Shown: positions 34,856-43,692 of the stretch, in pieces
How the letters are laid out: every line of letters starts with the position of its first letter
Numbering within the stretch: the stretch's first letter is position 1
DNA from: Kribbella sp. NBC_01245
Lineage (GTDB): Bacteria; Actinomycetota; Actinomycetes; Propionibacteriales; Kribbellaceae
DNA: 64,000 nt
Assembly: GCF_036226525.1 (NCBI RefSeq)
Contig: NZ_CP108487.1
Span: 6,758,001 to 6,822,000, forward strand
Reading direction: 5' to 3'
The notes under the pieces: generated by a model
Databases searched by the model: none
Told to the model about the DNA's origin: nothing
The model's input: only the letters and a program-made list of their open reading frames with translations
Program-made: the position numbers and the translations under genes

Positions 34856-36478
34856 ATGTCCGGCACCACCTTGCGCGACAGCGCTGGTACCGATGAGATG
34901 ACGACCGAACGAATCCGGGCCACCCGGCCGCCCAGTGGAACGAACCAGCAGCCGGAAAGCCCAAACCGGTCAGGAGAAGAAGTCTTGCAGGAGGAAAACA
35001 AACCGGTGGAACTGAAAGATGTTCCGCTTACCGGTGCGGACAAGGTCGCCTATGCGTTCTACGCGACCGCGGCAACAGCAGCGCTGGTCGGACAGGTCTG
35101 GGCCGGCATCACGCATATTCCCTGGCCCGAAGAGGGTTTCCCGATGTGGGCCCGGATCGCGATGGTCACCCCGGCCGTCGGCGTGATCGAGCTCGGTGGT
35201 GTCGCGACCGCCGCCTTGGCCGACCTTCGCCGGCGCAAGGGCGAGCAGGCTTACGCGTACCGGGCGATGTCGATGTTCGCCGCCCTGGTCGCGCTTGTGT
35301 TCAACGTCGTCGGGCATTGGCGTCCGGAGGAGCGGTTCCTGGCCTTCGGGTTCGGCGGTCTCTCGGCGTTCGCGTATGTGCTCTGGCTGATCCACAGCTC
35401 GGCCCGCCGCCGGGACGCGTTGCGCTCCGCGGGCCAAATGGCGAACACGGGTCCGGTGTACGGCCTGGTCCAGTGGTTGCGTGAGCCGAGAGTGACCTGG
35501 CTGGCCCGGTCCCTCGCGCTCGAACACGGCTACGGGTTGTACGAGAGCCTGCGGCAGGCCCGCGAGCAGATGCGGAACACCGCCCGCCGGGTCGCGATCG
35601 CCGGTACGGTCGCGGAGTTCATTCGTTCGGAGCAGCAGGACGAGCGGCTCGCGAAGATCGCCGAGACGACGTACGACCCGGACCGGCTGGCCGCGATGCT
35701 CGAGGAACGTATCGACTACGAGGTCGTCACCAACAAGCTCACCAAGGCCATCGCGCCCGCGCCTGAAGAGGAACCCGCCGAGAGCACCGAGGTCGTGCGC
35801 GGCCGGCTGCTCCGGGTCCAGGTCACCGCGACGCCGAACGCCTTCCGCCCGGACGGTACGCCGTTGCGTGGTGCCGACGACCAGTGGCAGGCGAAGGTCG
35901 AGGGCGGTCTGCCCGCGGAGTACTTGCCGTACGACCGACGCGAGACCCAGAGCATCGAGGCCGCGCCGGCTGGCCCAATCCAGAGCGAGGCCCCGGCTGC
36001 GCACGTTGTGCAGACGCCGGAGGCGCAGGCCGCCGCGGCTACGGTTCAGGCCGCGATGGCGATGGCCCAGCACCCGGCCGAGCCCGTTCAGCCGGTCCTG
36101 CCAGTCCAGCCGATTCAGCCGGTGGTGCAGGTTCAGCCGGTGCTGCCGGACATCGAGCCGATCGCGGTCGCGCCGGTTACCCCGGTCACGCCGGAGCCGG
36201 TCACCACGTCGACGCCCGCGCCCGCTCCCGCTAAGCCGAAGCGTCGTACGGCGGCTGCCAAGAAGGCTGAGGCCGAAGCGGCACAGCAGCGCAGCAGCGG
36301 TGACGAGATGCTGCTCGCCAAGAAGAAGGAGCGGGCCTGGAACCTGCTCGCTGACTGGCCGGAGGACCGTGAGCGCACCCCCGGCCAACTGGCCTCCGCG
36401 ATCAACACCACCGAGGCGTTCGCCGCCTCGCTGATTCGCCAGTACGACGACGAGTCTTTGGTCGCCACCAACAACTGA
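34856..36478 (+). CDS. DUF2637/Spd-like membrane protein with Pro-rich linker and C-terminal helix-turn-helix-like segment
   Basis: A 540-residue protein. Residues 80-200 contain four hydrophobic helices (VAYAFYATAATAALVGQVWAG, WARIAMVTPAVGVIELGGVA, MSMFAALVALVFNVVGHW, FLAFGFGGLSAFAYVLWLIH), resembling DUF2637/SpdB-type proteins of actinobacterial conjugative plasmids and their chromosomal relatives. Residues 200-310 are basic and helical. Residues 390-480 are a Pro/Val/Gln-rich linker, then Lys-rich. The last 50 residues (AWNLLADWPEDRERTPGQLASAINTT) look like a small DNA-binding helix bundle. ATG 34856 follows GGGGAGG; a TTG at 34985 after AGGAGA is an alternative. The function is unknown. 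Confidence 0.72.
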   Translation: MSGTTLRDSAGTDEMTTERIRATRPPSGTNQQPESPNRSGEEVLQEENKPVELKDVPLTGADKVAYAFYATAATAALVGQVWAGITHIPWPEEGFPMWARIAMVTPAVGVIELGGVATAALADLRRRKGEQAYAYRAMSMFAALVALVFNVVGHWRPEERFLAFGFGGLSAFAYVLWLIHSSARRRDALRSAGQMANTGPVYGLVQWLREPRVTWLARSLALEHGYGLYESLRQAREQMRNTARRVAIAGTVAEFIRSEQQDERLAKIAETTYDPDRLAAMLEERIDYEVVTNKLTKAIAPAPEEEPAESTEVVRGRLLRVQVTATPNAFRPDGTPLRGADDQWQAKVEGGLPAEYLPYDRRETQSIEAAPAGPIQSEAPAAHVVQTPEAQAAAATVQAAMAMAQHPAEPVQPVLPVQPIQPVVQVQPVLPDIEPIAVAPVTPVTPEPVTTSTPAPAPAKPKRRTAAAKKAEAEAAQQRSSGDEMLLAKKKERAWNLLADWPEDRERTPGQLASAINTTEAFAASLIRQYDDESLVATNN

Positions 36479-36529
36479 AATTCAGCTGCAGGCGCTCCAT
36501 CCCAACCAAGGGGTGGAGCGCCGATTGCT

Positions 36530-37735
36530 TTACCGCCCGAGATTGACCGGCAGCTCGGCCAGACCGCTGACCAGCACCCTGCGCCACTCCAATTCCAACG
36601 CGGGCTTGGCCAAACTCATCTTCGGGAATTGCCGCAACAACGCGAGCAGCGACTCCTGCAATTCGATCCGCGCCAGCTGTGCGCCAAGGCAGAAGTGTGG
36701 TCCGAATCCGAACGACAAATGCTTGTTGTCCTTACGCGCAAGGTCGATCGAGTCGGGATCGTCAAAGGCCCGCGGATCGCGGTTCGCCGAGTTGAGCGCC
36801 GCCATCACGCCTTCGCCCGCACGAATGGTGATGCCATGCAGCTCGACGTCTTCCGTTGCCACGCGCAACTGTCCGACCTCGCTGAATCGGTTGTAGCGCA
36901 GGAGTTCCTCGACCGCCGAATCCACCAGCGAGTGGTCCGCCACGAGTTTGGCCCAGTTGTCCGGATAGCGCAGCAGTGTCGCGACGCAACTCGAGATCTG
37001 GTTGGCCGACGTCTCATGCCCGGCGACCAGCAGGTTCACGCCGAACGCGATCAGCTCCTCCTCGCTGAGCCGATCGCCCTGTTCGCGGGCGCGGACCAGT
37101 TCGTCCAGCAGGTCCTCAGCCGGTCCGGACGTGTCGGCCATCTTCACCGCGACCAGCTTCGCGATGTACGCCGTGAGGTCGGTCATCGCCTGCTCGACGC
37201 GTTCGGCCTCGGCCATTTGCATCGAGTAGCCGAGTTCGGTCCATTCGCGGAACTGCTCGCGGTCCTCGTACGGCACACCGAGCAGGTGGCAGATCACCTG
37301 GATCGGCAACGGCAGCGCCATCAGCTGGCGGATGTCGGCGCCATCCCCGGCGGCCGCGATGTCGTCGGCGAGCGAGGCGGCGAGTTCGGCGACCCACGGC
37401 CGGGTCCGCTCGATCCGGCGATGCGCGAACGTCGACGAAACGAGCCGCCGCAACCGGGTGTGCTCGGGCGGATCGGTCGTCGTCAGGCTATTCGGCATCG
37501 GCTTCGCCAGGGCCACTCGCGGCGCGCCCTGCCGAACCACCGCGGCCCGGGAGAACCTGGGGTCGGCGAGCACCAGCCGTACGTCGTCGTACCGGGTGAC
37601 CAGCCAGACCTCCGCGCCCGCGAGCGTACGGACGCGGGCGACCGGGCGGTTTTCGCGTAGTTCCTCAAAGGTCGGCGATGGATCGAACCGGAAGGCGTCA
37701 GGGAAAGGGATGTCGAGAACCGGCTGCTCCGTCAT
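36530..37735 (-). CDS. Cytochrome P450 (CYP105/107-type)
   Basis: A 401-residue soluble bacterial P450. The I-helix oxygen-binding motif is AGHETSANQ, the ExxR motif EELLRYNR, and the haem-thiolate Cys349 lies in FGFGPHFCLGAQLARIELQ. The conserved DPPEHTRLRR in the C-helix region is present. No ferredoxin gene is adjacent, so redox partners must come from elsewhere. Stand-alone P450s of this type hydroxylate xenobiotics or secondary metabolites; the substrate is not predictable. It converges on the gene ending at 36478. Confidence 0.93.
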   Translation of the reverse strand: MTEQPVLDIPFPDAFRFDPSPTFEELRENRPVARVRTLAGAEVWLVTRYDDVRLVLADPRFSRAAVVRQGAPRVALAKPMPNSLTTTDPPEHTRLRRLVSSTFAHRRIERTRPWVAELAASLADDIAAAGDGADIRQLMALPLPIQVICHLLGVPYEDREQFREWTELGYSMQMAEAERVEQAMTDLTAYIAKLVAVKMADTSGPAEDLLDELVRAREQGDRLSEEELIAFGVNLLVAGHETSANQISSCVATLLRYPDNWAKLVADHSLVDSAVEELLRYNRFSEVGQLRVATEDVELHGITIRAGEGVMAALNSANRDPRAFDDPDSIDLARKDNKHLSFGFGPHFCLGAQLARIELQESLLALLRQFPKMSLAKPALELEWRRVLVSGLAELPVNLGR

Positions 37736-37814
37736 GCCAACGACCCTAGGTTCTTAGGCCACCCTTCGCTCACCCCCCAGCGGGTCGGCACCACCTCAGC
37801 CCTGCCGCCATCGG

Positions 37815-37937
37815 GCTAGCCACGCCAACACCGGTACCCCGCCCGCGGGTCGTCGCCACCCAAGCACTGCCGCGTCGTGGGGTTAGCCACGCCAACACCG
37901 GGACCCCGCCCGCGGGTCGGCGCCACCTAAGCACTGC
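37815..37937. repeat. Direct repeat pair A/B in the P450-GrpB intergenic region
   Basis: Copies of 56 bases at 37815-37870 and 37882-37937 share 52 positions, with core AGCCACGCCAACACCGG. A third copy lies inverted at 38185-38236. The 541-base gap (37736-38276) consists almost wholly of these repeats and elements E3 and E4; I see no gene in it. Confidence 0.85.
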
Positions 37938-38021
37938 GTCGATTGGTCTGGATTCGACCGCTTCCGCGGCGGGTCACTTTGGCCGGCTCGAGTCCGCGGG
38001 CGAATCCTGACCAATCGACGC
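37936..38021. repeat. Palindromic extragenic element E3
   Basis: Arms of 26 bases at 37936-37961 and 37996-38021 pair at 24 positions; the arm core is GCGTCGATTGGTC, then GGATTCG. It has the ATTGGTC/GACCAAT variant also seen in E1. The left arm abuts direct repeat B. Confidence 0.82.
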
Positions 38022-38101
38022 TAATCGCGCACCACGAAACCCTGTAGGCCGGAGTACGACGGTCAAAGGCTCCGGGGGAGGTGATGCGTGGGCCGGGATT
38101 A

Positions 38102-38186
38102 GCGACGATTCGTCAGGATTCGCCCGCACGGCCTTGGTCGGAAAACTGGACGACGTAGCAGCGGGCGAATCCAGACGAATCGACGC
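38102..38186. repeat. Palindromic extragenic element E4
   Basis: Arms of 26 bases at 38102-38127 and 38161-38186 pair at 24 positions; the core is GATTCGTC, then AGGATTCGCCCGC. It has the ATTCGTC/GACGAAT variant. The right arm abuts the inverted copy C. Confidence 0.82.
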
Positions 38187-38236
38187 AGGGCTTGGGTGGT
38201 GACGATCCGTGGGCGGGGTGCCGGTGTTGGCGTGGC
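38185..38236. repeat. Inverted third copy (C) of direct repeat A/B
   Basis: The reverse complement of 38185-38236 matches repeat A over 52 bases with about five differences (shared core GCCACGCCAACACCGG). A/B and C therefore form long outer arms around E3 and E4. Confidence 0.82.
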
Positions 38237-38276
38237 GAGCGGCCGGCCTGGTGGGGCAGCGTGGCCAGCGGAGGGG

Positions 38277-38810
38277 TTAGCTTTTGACCCAGGCGGGGGA
38301 TGGGGTGAGGCTGCGGGTGGCGCGGGCTCGGTTGGTTAGGTGCTGGATTAGGTTGGTTTTGGCGTAGGTGTAGTCGAAGCCGGTTAGGCCTCGGGCGGCG
38401 AGGCGGCGCTTGAGGTCGGCGTATTGGCGGCACGCGTCGGGATTGGTCCGCAGGTAGTCGCGCAGGATTCGCTGGTTGAGGCGGTCCCAGTTCTCGGCGG
38501 CGAAGACGTGCAGGTTGTGGGTGAGGACGCCGTCGTCGGTGAGTTTGACGTACGTACGGCGGTCGGGTGGTCCGTCGACCGACCGGAGGAATCCGAGCGA
38601 GGCCAGTGCCGGTTCGCACGCCACGATCGCGCTGAGTGCGTCGGCTTTGGCGGCGATATCGATGACGGGTTTCGCGACCAGGCCGGGCACCGCCGTACTG
38701 CCGATGTGCTCGAACTCCTCGACCGTGTCGCCGAACGCCGGCCGCAATTCCGCAACCGTCTCCTCGTAGCGGGCAGGCCAGGTCGGGTCGTACTCGGCGA
38801 GCGTCGTCAT
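38277..38810 (-). CDS. GrpB family (UPF0157) nucleotidyltransferase-fold protein
   Basis: A 177-residue protein of the GrpB domain family. It begins LAEYDPTWPARYEETVAEL and carries EHIGSTAVPGLVAKPVIDI, the GS/DxD-like signature of nucleotidyltransferase folds. HNLHVFAAENWDRLNQRILRD fits the family's second half. Some plasmid-borne members (e.g. near coaE) are known but the catalytic role is unproven. ATG 38810. Confidence 0.88.
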   Translation of the reverse strand: MTTLAEYDPTWPARYEETVAELRPAFGDTVEEFEHIGSTAVPGLVAKPVIDIAAKADALSAIVACEPALASLGFLRSVDGPPDRRTYVKLTDDGVLTHNLHVFAAENWDRLNQRILRDYLRTNPDACRQYADLKRRLAARGLTGFDYTYAKTNLIQHLTNRARATRSLTPSPAWVKS

Positions 38811-38937
38811 GCGTCGATTCTCTCAACCGGATGGACCAGAGCGGCCACGATCGGCATGGGCACGACGCTTCTTGACACGCCTCTGACATGGCCGTCGGAA
38901 CGCCGTTGTCGTCCCGTTGCGGGGAGGGTCTCGCCGC

Positions 38938-39879
38938 CTATCGCCCGAACGTCCGCCGGTAGGCCGTCGGGTTGGTCCCCAACGTCTTCGCGAAGTGCTG
39001 CCGCAACACCACCGACGTACCGAACCCGCACGCCGCGGCGACCTGTTCGACGCCGAGATCCGTTGCCTCAAGCAATTCCTGGGCCCGGTGGACGCGCAGC
39101 CGGATCAGCCATTGCAACGGGCTTTCGCCAGTCTGGTCGCGGAACTGGCGGCTCAGCGTACGCGTGCTGACCGAGGCCTCGGCGGCGATCGTTGCCAAGG
39201 TCAACGGTTCGGCCAAATGCTCTTCCATCCAGTGCATCACCGGTTGCAGAGAGTTGCCCGAGGCAACGATCGGTGTGGTGATGTATTGCGCTTGACCCCC
39301 ACTCCGATGCGGCGGCATCACCATTCGCCTCGCGACCGTGGACGCGACACCCGAGCCGTGATCGCGACGGACCAGGTACAGGCAGAGGTCCAGCCCGGCT
39401 GTCACGCCGGCGGAGGTCAAGACGTCGCCCTGGTCGACGTACAGCTCGCCATGGGTCACGTCGACGGCCGGGAATCGCCTGGCCAGTTCGGCCGCGTGGG
39501 CCCAGTGCGTGGTGGCACGGCGTCCGTCGAGTATCCCGGCGGCCGCGAGGATGAAGGCGCCCGTACAGATCGAGGCGATGCGTGCGCCATTCGCATGGGC
39601 CTGCTGGACGGTTGCGATGGCATCCGCAGCCTCGATCGAAGGTGCCGGCACGATGACGGTATCGGCGGTGGTCGCGTCCTCGAAGGCGTACGGCAATTGG
39701 GCGCGCATGATCTCGCGGCCGCCCGCGGTGACGGCCGAACCACTCGGCGGCCCGCAGATCTGTACGTCGTACAGGCTGTCGCCGGTGCCGGGATCCGTCG
39801 CCAACGCAAAGACGTGCGCCGCCGAGGCCAACTCGAGTCCGACGACTCCTTCGATGGCGAGAATCGCGACTCGGTGCAT
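38938..39879 (-). CDS. GlxA-family AraC regulator with DJ-1/PfpI domain
   Basis: A 313-residue regulator. Residues 1-180 form a DJ-1/PfpI-like domain (ILAIEGVVGLELASAAHVFA, nucleophile-elbow region ASICTGAFILAAAGIL with Cys). Residues 215-313 form an AraC HTH (LATIAAEASVSTRTLSRQFR, then ATDLGVEQVAAACGFGTSVVLRQHF). Members respond to small molecules; the effector here is unknown. It is divergent from the DJ-1 gene at 39950 with 70 bases between. Confidence 0.9.
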   Translation of the reverse strand: MHRVAILAIEGVVGLELASAAHVFALATDPGTGDSLYDVQICGPPSGSAVTAGGREIMRAQLPYAFEDATTADTVIVPAPSIEAADAIATVQQAHANGARIASICTGAFILAAAGILDGRRATTHWAHAAELARRFPAVDVTHGELYVDQGDVLTSAGVTAGLDLCLYLVRRDHGSGVASTVARRMVMPPHRSGGQAQYITTPIVASGNSLQPVMHWMEEHLAEPLTLATIAAEASVSTRTLSRQFRDQTGESPLQWLIRLRVHRAQELLEATDLGVEQVAAACGFGTSVVLRQHFAKTLGTNPTAYRRTFGR

Positions 39880-39949
39880 GGCTCGAATTTATCGGATGAC
39901 GTCATTCCAGCCACTGCTTTTTAGCGTCGCGACGAGCCAGGCTGTGGGG

Positions 39950-40516
39950 ATGCGGATCGACGTGCTGATGTTCGACGGAGTGGCCGAGGTTGATGCTCAG
40001 GCGACGTACGCGGTGTTCGCCACGGCCCGGATGCGCGGGCTGCCGGTGGAGCCGTACCTGGTCACGGCCGACGGGGCGACGCGGGTGACTGGTTGTTATG
40101 GGACGACGTACGACGGACTGCGCGCGTGGTCGCCGGAGGAGGCGCGCGTGCTCGCGGTGAGCGGCGGCTGGATCCACGAGGAGATCGAGCGCGGGGTGAT
40201 CCCGAAACAGCTCGCGGAGGCCAAGGCCCGCGGCGGCGACGGGTTGATCCTCGCCGGGATCGACTCGGGCACTCTGTTGCTCGGCGCCGCGGGTCTCCTC
40301 GAAGGTCGCCCGGCGACAACCCATGACGTCGACCTCGAGCTCCTCGCCCAATGGGCCGACGTGGTTCCCGGGGCTCGCGTGGTCGATGACGGCGATCTCG
40401 TCACCTGCGGCTCCGGCTGGTTCGCCGGCGTCGACCTCGCCCTCCACCTCCTCGAACGCGAACTCCAAACCCCCACCCGCGACCTCTGCGCCTGGATAAC
40501 CCAAACCCGAACCTGA
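39950..40516 (+). CDS. DJ-1/PfpI family protein
   Basis: A 188-residue stand-alone DJ-1/PfpI-like protein (DVLMFDGVAEVDAQATYAVF at the N-terminus). At the elbow position LILAGIDSGTLLLGAAGLL has Asp-Ser in place of the usual nucleophilic Cys, so amidase or glyoxalase activity is doubtful. It resembles the sensor half of the adjacent GlxA-type regulator, which is divergent. ATG 39950 follows GTGGGG; the frame extends upstream but into the divergent promoter. Confidence 0.8.
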   Translation: MRIDVLMFDGVAEVDAQATYAVFATARMRGLPVEPYLVTADGATRVTGCYGTTYDGLRAWSPEEARVLAVSGGWIHEEIERGVIPKQLAEAKARGGDGLILAGIDSGTLLLGAAGLLEGRPATTHDVDLELLAQWADVVPGARVVDDGDLVTCGSGWFAGVDLALHLLERELQTPTRDLCAWITQTRT

Positions 40517-40567
40517 CGCCGAACGCCGGAGGCAGGGGCAGGGGCAGGAGGCAGGTGGGGTGGTTTC

Positions 40568-40600
40568 GCTGATACGTGGCTGAGATGTGGTTGAGGGGTG
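40568..40600 (+). promoter_or_regulatory. Three 11-bp direct repeats upstream of the response regulator gene
   Basis: GCTGATACGTG, GCTGAGATGTG and GTTGAGGGGTG occur back to back at 40568, 40579 and 40590. Exact 11-bp periodicity is the layout bound by OmpR/PhoB-type regulators, one of which is encoded 58 bases downstream. Confidence 0.5.
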
Positions 40601-40657
40601 GTGGCGGCTCGTGGGGGTTAGCGTTCGGGGGTAGCTGACGTTCGGGGATGGGAAGAG

Positions 40658-41362
40658 ATGTCCACTGGTACGCCGATCGCGACGATCCTGCTGGTCGAGG
40701 ATGACGAGGTGATCCGGAAGACGGTCGCGATGGCCCTCGAGCGATACGGGTATGCCGTCACGGTCGCCGAGGACGGGTTGACCGGGCTGGAGTTGACCCG
40801 GGAGCGGCGGTTCGACCTGTTGCTGCTGGACGTGATGCTGCCAGGGCTGGACGGGATCTCGCTGACCCGGCGGGTTCGGGAGACGAGCCTCGGGCCGATC
40901 CTGATGATGTCCGCACGCGGTGATTCGCTCGACGTCGTGCAGGGCCTCGAGGCCGGCGCCGACGACTACGTGGTGAAGCCGGTCGATACGCCCGTCCTGC
41001 TGGCGCGGATCCGATCACTGCTGCGCCGCACGGTCTTCCGCCCGGAGGAGCCCGGCCAAGAAGGACACGAAGGCCCGGAAATGCTCGAATTCGGGGACCT
41101 GTCGATCGACACCGAGGGCCTGGTGATCCGGTTGGCCGGGGTGCAGCTCGCGCTGGCGCCGACGGAGCTGCGGCTGTTGCTGGAGTTCGCGGCGAACCCC
41201 GGCATCGTGCTGAGCCGCGAGACGTTGTTGCGCAAGGTCTGGGACTACGGCTGGGACGGCGACACCCGAGTGGTCGACCTGTGCGTACAGCGGCTGCGGA
41301 AGAAGATCGGCGCCGACCGGATCGAGACCGTTCGCGGCTTCGGCTACAAACTACGCAAGTGA
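40658..41362 (+). CDS. OmpR/PhoB-family response regulator
   Basis: A 234-residue two-component regulator. The receiver has the acidic pair VEDDE, phospho-acceptor Asp58 (LLLLDVMLPG) and the conserved Lys in DYVVKPVDTP. The winged helix (about 140-234) contains LAPTELRLLLEFAANPG, VLSRETLLRKVWDY and DTRVVDLCVQRLRKKIG. The kinase gene overlaps its stop by four bases (GTGA). Likely autoregulated through the repeats at 40568. Confidence 0.95.
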   Translation: MSTGTPIATILLVEDDEVIRKTVAMALERYGYAVTVAEDGLTGLELTRERRFDLLLLDVMLPGLDGISLTRRVRETSLGPILMMSARGDSLDVVQGLEAGADDYVVKPVDTPVLLARIRSLLRRTVFRPEEPGQEGHEGPEMLEFGDLSIDTEGLVIRLAGVQLALAPTELRLLLEFAANPGIVLSRETLLRKVWDYGWDGDTRVVDLCVQRLRKKIGADRIETVRGFGYKLRK

Positions 41363-42645
41363 CCAACCTGCTGAACTGGCGGTCCTTGCGCTGGAAGATC
41401 GCCGCCCTGGTCGCGTTCGCCTGCTGCACAGTCGCTTTAGCGATCGGTTTGATGGTCCACGAAGCCACCGAAGACCGCGCCCAGGCCGCGGCGGCCGGCC
41501 GGGCCCGTGCCGTATTCGAGGCGGCCATCGTCGAGTACAACGCCGGCGACAAGGACAGCCTGTACGTCGGAACGGACCGCCCACCGGACGAGCTGCTGGC
41601 CAAGATGCAGAGCACCAGGGGAATCGTCACCTGGTACCAGTACCGCCCCAAGCGCCCCTCGATGTGGGCCGGCGAGATGCGCGACGGTAAGGCGTACTCG
41701 GTCGAGGTCGATATGACCTGGGAGATGCTCAGTGTCTCCGGGCTCGACCTCGACCTGGTCAAGTACTCCGTGCTCGCGCTGGCCATCCTCGTCCCACTCG
41801 CGGCCCTCGCCGCCGAACTGCCGAACGGGCGCCTGCGCCGAGGTGCGCGGGTCGCACGCCGGATCGCGGCAGGCGATCTGGAAGCCCGCACCGGTGCGAC
41901 CGGACGCGGTGACGAGATCGACGAGATGTGCGCGACGCTCGACCAGATGGCGGACAGCCTGCGCGATCGGCTGGTGAGCGAGCAGCGGTTCACGGCGGAC
42001 GTGGCGCACGAGTTGCGTACGCCGTTGATGGGCCTGATGACCTCGGCCGAGTTGTTGCCCGAGGGCGAGGCGACCGACCTGGTTCGCGGGCGGGTCAAGG
42101 TGTTGCGCGGTCTGGTCGAGGATCTGCTCGAGATCTCCCGACTGGACGCGGGCGCCGAACAGGCCGATCCCCGCCCGGTCGCGCTACCCGAACTGGTCGC
42201 GGACGCACTCGCTCGCACAGGCCTCGACGCCACGTTGACGATCACCGCGGACGCCCGAGTCGAGACGGACCCGCGCCGCCTCGACCGGATCATCGCGAAC
42301 CTGGTCGTCAACGCGCATCGGCACGGCCGTCCCCCGGTCGACGTCGTCGTCAACGGCAGCACCATCGTCGTACGCGATCATGGCGACGGATTTCCCGCCG
42401 ACCTGCTGTCCGACGGCCCGCAGCGCTTTCGGACCGGTGTCACCGAGCGCGGTCGCGGGCACGGGCTCGGTCTCACCATCGCGATGGGCCAGGCGGCGGT
42501 GATCGGGGCGGACCTGACGTTCGCGAATGCGGCGGAAGGCGGCGCGGTCGCGACCGTACGGCTGCCTGATGCGGGACTGATGGGTGTTCAAGCGGTAGTG
42601 GCGGATCTATCCGGACAAGCTGGAGATGCCGGTCGCGCAGGCTGA
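41359..42645 (+). CDS. Two-component sensor histidine kinase
   Basis: A 428-residue membrane kinase. TM1 is at about 11-33, an extracytoplasmic domain spans about 34-130, and TM2 is at about 133-155. Then HAMP (RRIAAGDLEARTGATGRGDEI), an H-box with His217 (FTADVAHELRTPL), an N-box (IIANLVVNAHRHG), and G-boxes DHGDGFP and GHGLGLTI. The start is GTG 41359 overlapping the regulator stop. The signal is unknown. The membrane-phosphatase-like gene at 42677 follows by 31 bases and may be a target or part of the same operon. Confidence 0.94.
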   Translation: MTNLLNWRSLRWKIAALVAFACCTVALAIGLMVHEATEDRAQAAAAGRARAVFEAAIVEYNAGDKDSLYVGTDRPPDELLAKMQSTRGIVTWYQYRPKRPSMWAGEMRDGKAYSVEVDMTWEMLSVSGLDLDLVKYSVLALAILVPLAALAAELPNGRLRRGARVARRIAAGDLEARTGATGRGDEIDEMCATLDQMADSLRDRLVSEQRFTADVAHELRTPLMGLMTSAELLPEGEATDLVRGRVKVLRGLVEDLLEISRLDAGAEQADPRPVALPELVADALARTGLDATLTITADARVETDPRRLDRIIANLVVNAHRHGRPPVDVVVNGSTIVVRDHGDGFPADLLSDGPQRFRTGVTERGRGHGLGLTIAMGQAAVIGADLTFANAAEGGAVATVRLPDAGLMGVQAVVADLSGQAGDAGRAG

Positions 42646-42676
42646 TCGAGTAACCGATCAGAAGGGGTGACGCGCC

Positions 42677-43675
42677 ATGACGGCACTCATCGACCGCCCG
42701 GCCCCGGCCCCTAGCCCTCGCCACCGTCAGCCCACAAGCGCGGTTAAGCCGAACCGGCCCGGCAAGAGGAGCCGGCTGGTCATCGCGTACGGCGTGCTCA
42801 CGGCCGCCACGATCCTGCTGCACGGCTCGATCCCGAACCGCCCGGGCAATCTCGGCAGTCTGGTCGAGACCTTGTTGCCCTGGTCGATCCTGGCCGTGCC
42901 CGTACTGCTGGTGTTCGCGATCGCACGCCGGTCGGTCGCGATCCTGTTGGTCATGGTGATGCCGCTGTCCGCTTGGCTGGCGACGTTCGGCGCGACCTTC
43001 GCGGACAAGCAGCAATCCGGTACGGCGGACCTGACCGTGGTGAGCCACAACGTCAGCGCGGTGAACTCGAACCATGCCGGTACGGCGACCGCGCTCGCGG
43101 CTTCCGGCGCGGACCTCATCGCGCTGGAAGAGCTGTCCCGCAAGGCGATCCGGGTCTACGAACGCGTGCTCGAACCGTCGTATCGCTATCACGTGGTCGA
43201 GGGCACGGTCGGCCTTTGGAGCAAATACCCGATCGCGGATTCCCGGTCCGTCGACATTTACGAACCGGATCGCGCGTTGCGGACGACGGTCGAGACGCCG
43301 CGCGGGCCGGTCGCGGTCTTCGTCGCGCATCTCTCGTCGGTCCGGGTCAAACCGGCGATCGGGTTCATGACGAACCGCCGGAACTACGCGGCCAAGCTGC
43401 TCGGCGAGGCCATTCGCACGGATCGGGTCCGGCGCACGATCCTCGCGGGCGACTTCAACGGTACGACGCTCGATCGCGCGCTGACGCCGTTGACGGACCG
43501 GCTGGTCTCGGTCCAGGACGAAGCGGGCCAGGGTTTCGGCCTCACCTGGCCGGCCATCCTGCCGATCGCCCGAATCGACAACATCCTGGTCCGCAACGTG
43601 AAACCCCTCCGCTCCTGGACCCTCCCCGCCACCACCAGCGACCACCTCCCCATCGCCACCACCTTGGCCCTCTGA
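42677..43675 (+). CDS. Membrane-anchored endonuclease/exonuclease/phosphatase family protein
   Basis: A 332-residue protein with three hydrophobic helices in residues 34-115, then an EEP-fold domain: VVSHNVSA, ALEELSRKAI (metal-binding Glu), VAVFVAHLSS, ILAGDFNGTTLD, and TTSDHLPI with the catalytic Asp-His. Topology places the EEP domain outside or at the membrane surface; substrates of such proteins include phosphodiesters and lipids. It follows the sensor kinase gene closely, suggesting regulated co-expression. Element E5 lies downstream. Confidence 0.87.
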   Translation: MTALIDRPAPAPSPRHRQPTSAVKPNRPGKRSRLVIAYGVLTAATILLHGSIPNRPGNLGSLVETLLPWSILAVPVLLVFAIARRSVAILLVMVMPLSAWLATFGATFADKQQSGTADLTVVSHNVSAVNSNHAGTATALAASGADLIALEELSRKAIRVYERVLEPSYRYHVVEGTVGLWSKYPIADSRSVDIYEPDRALRTTVETPRGPVAVFVAHLSSVRVKPAIGFMTNRRNYAAKLLGEAIRTDRVRRTILAGDFNGTTLDRALTPLTDRLVSVQDEAGQGFGLTWPAILPIARIDNILVRNVKPLRSWTLPATTSDHLPIATTLAL

Positions 43676-43692
43676 CTTTGCGTTCGCCTCTT

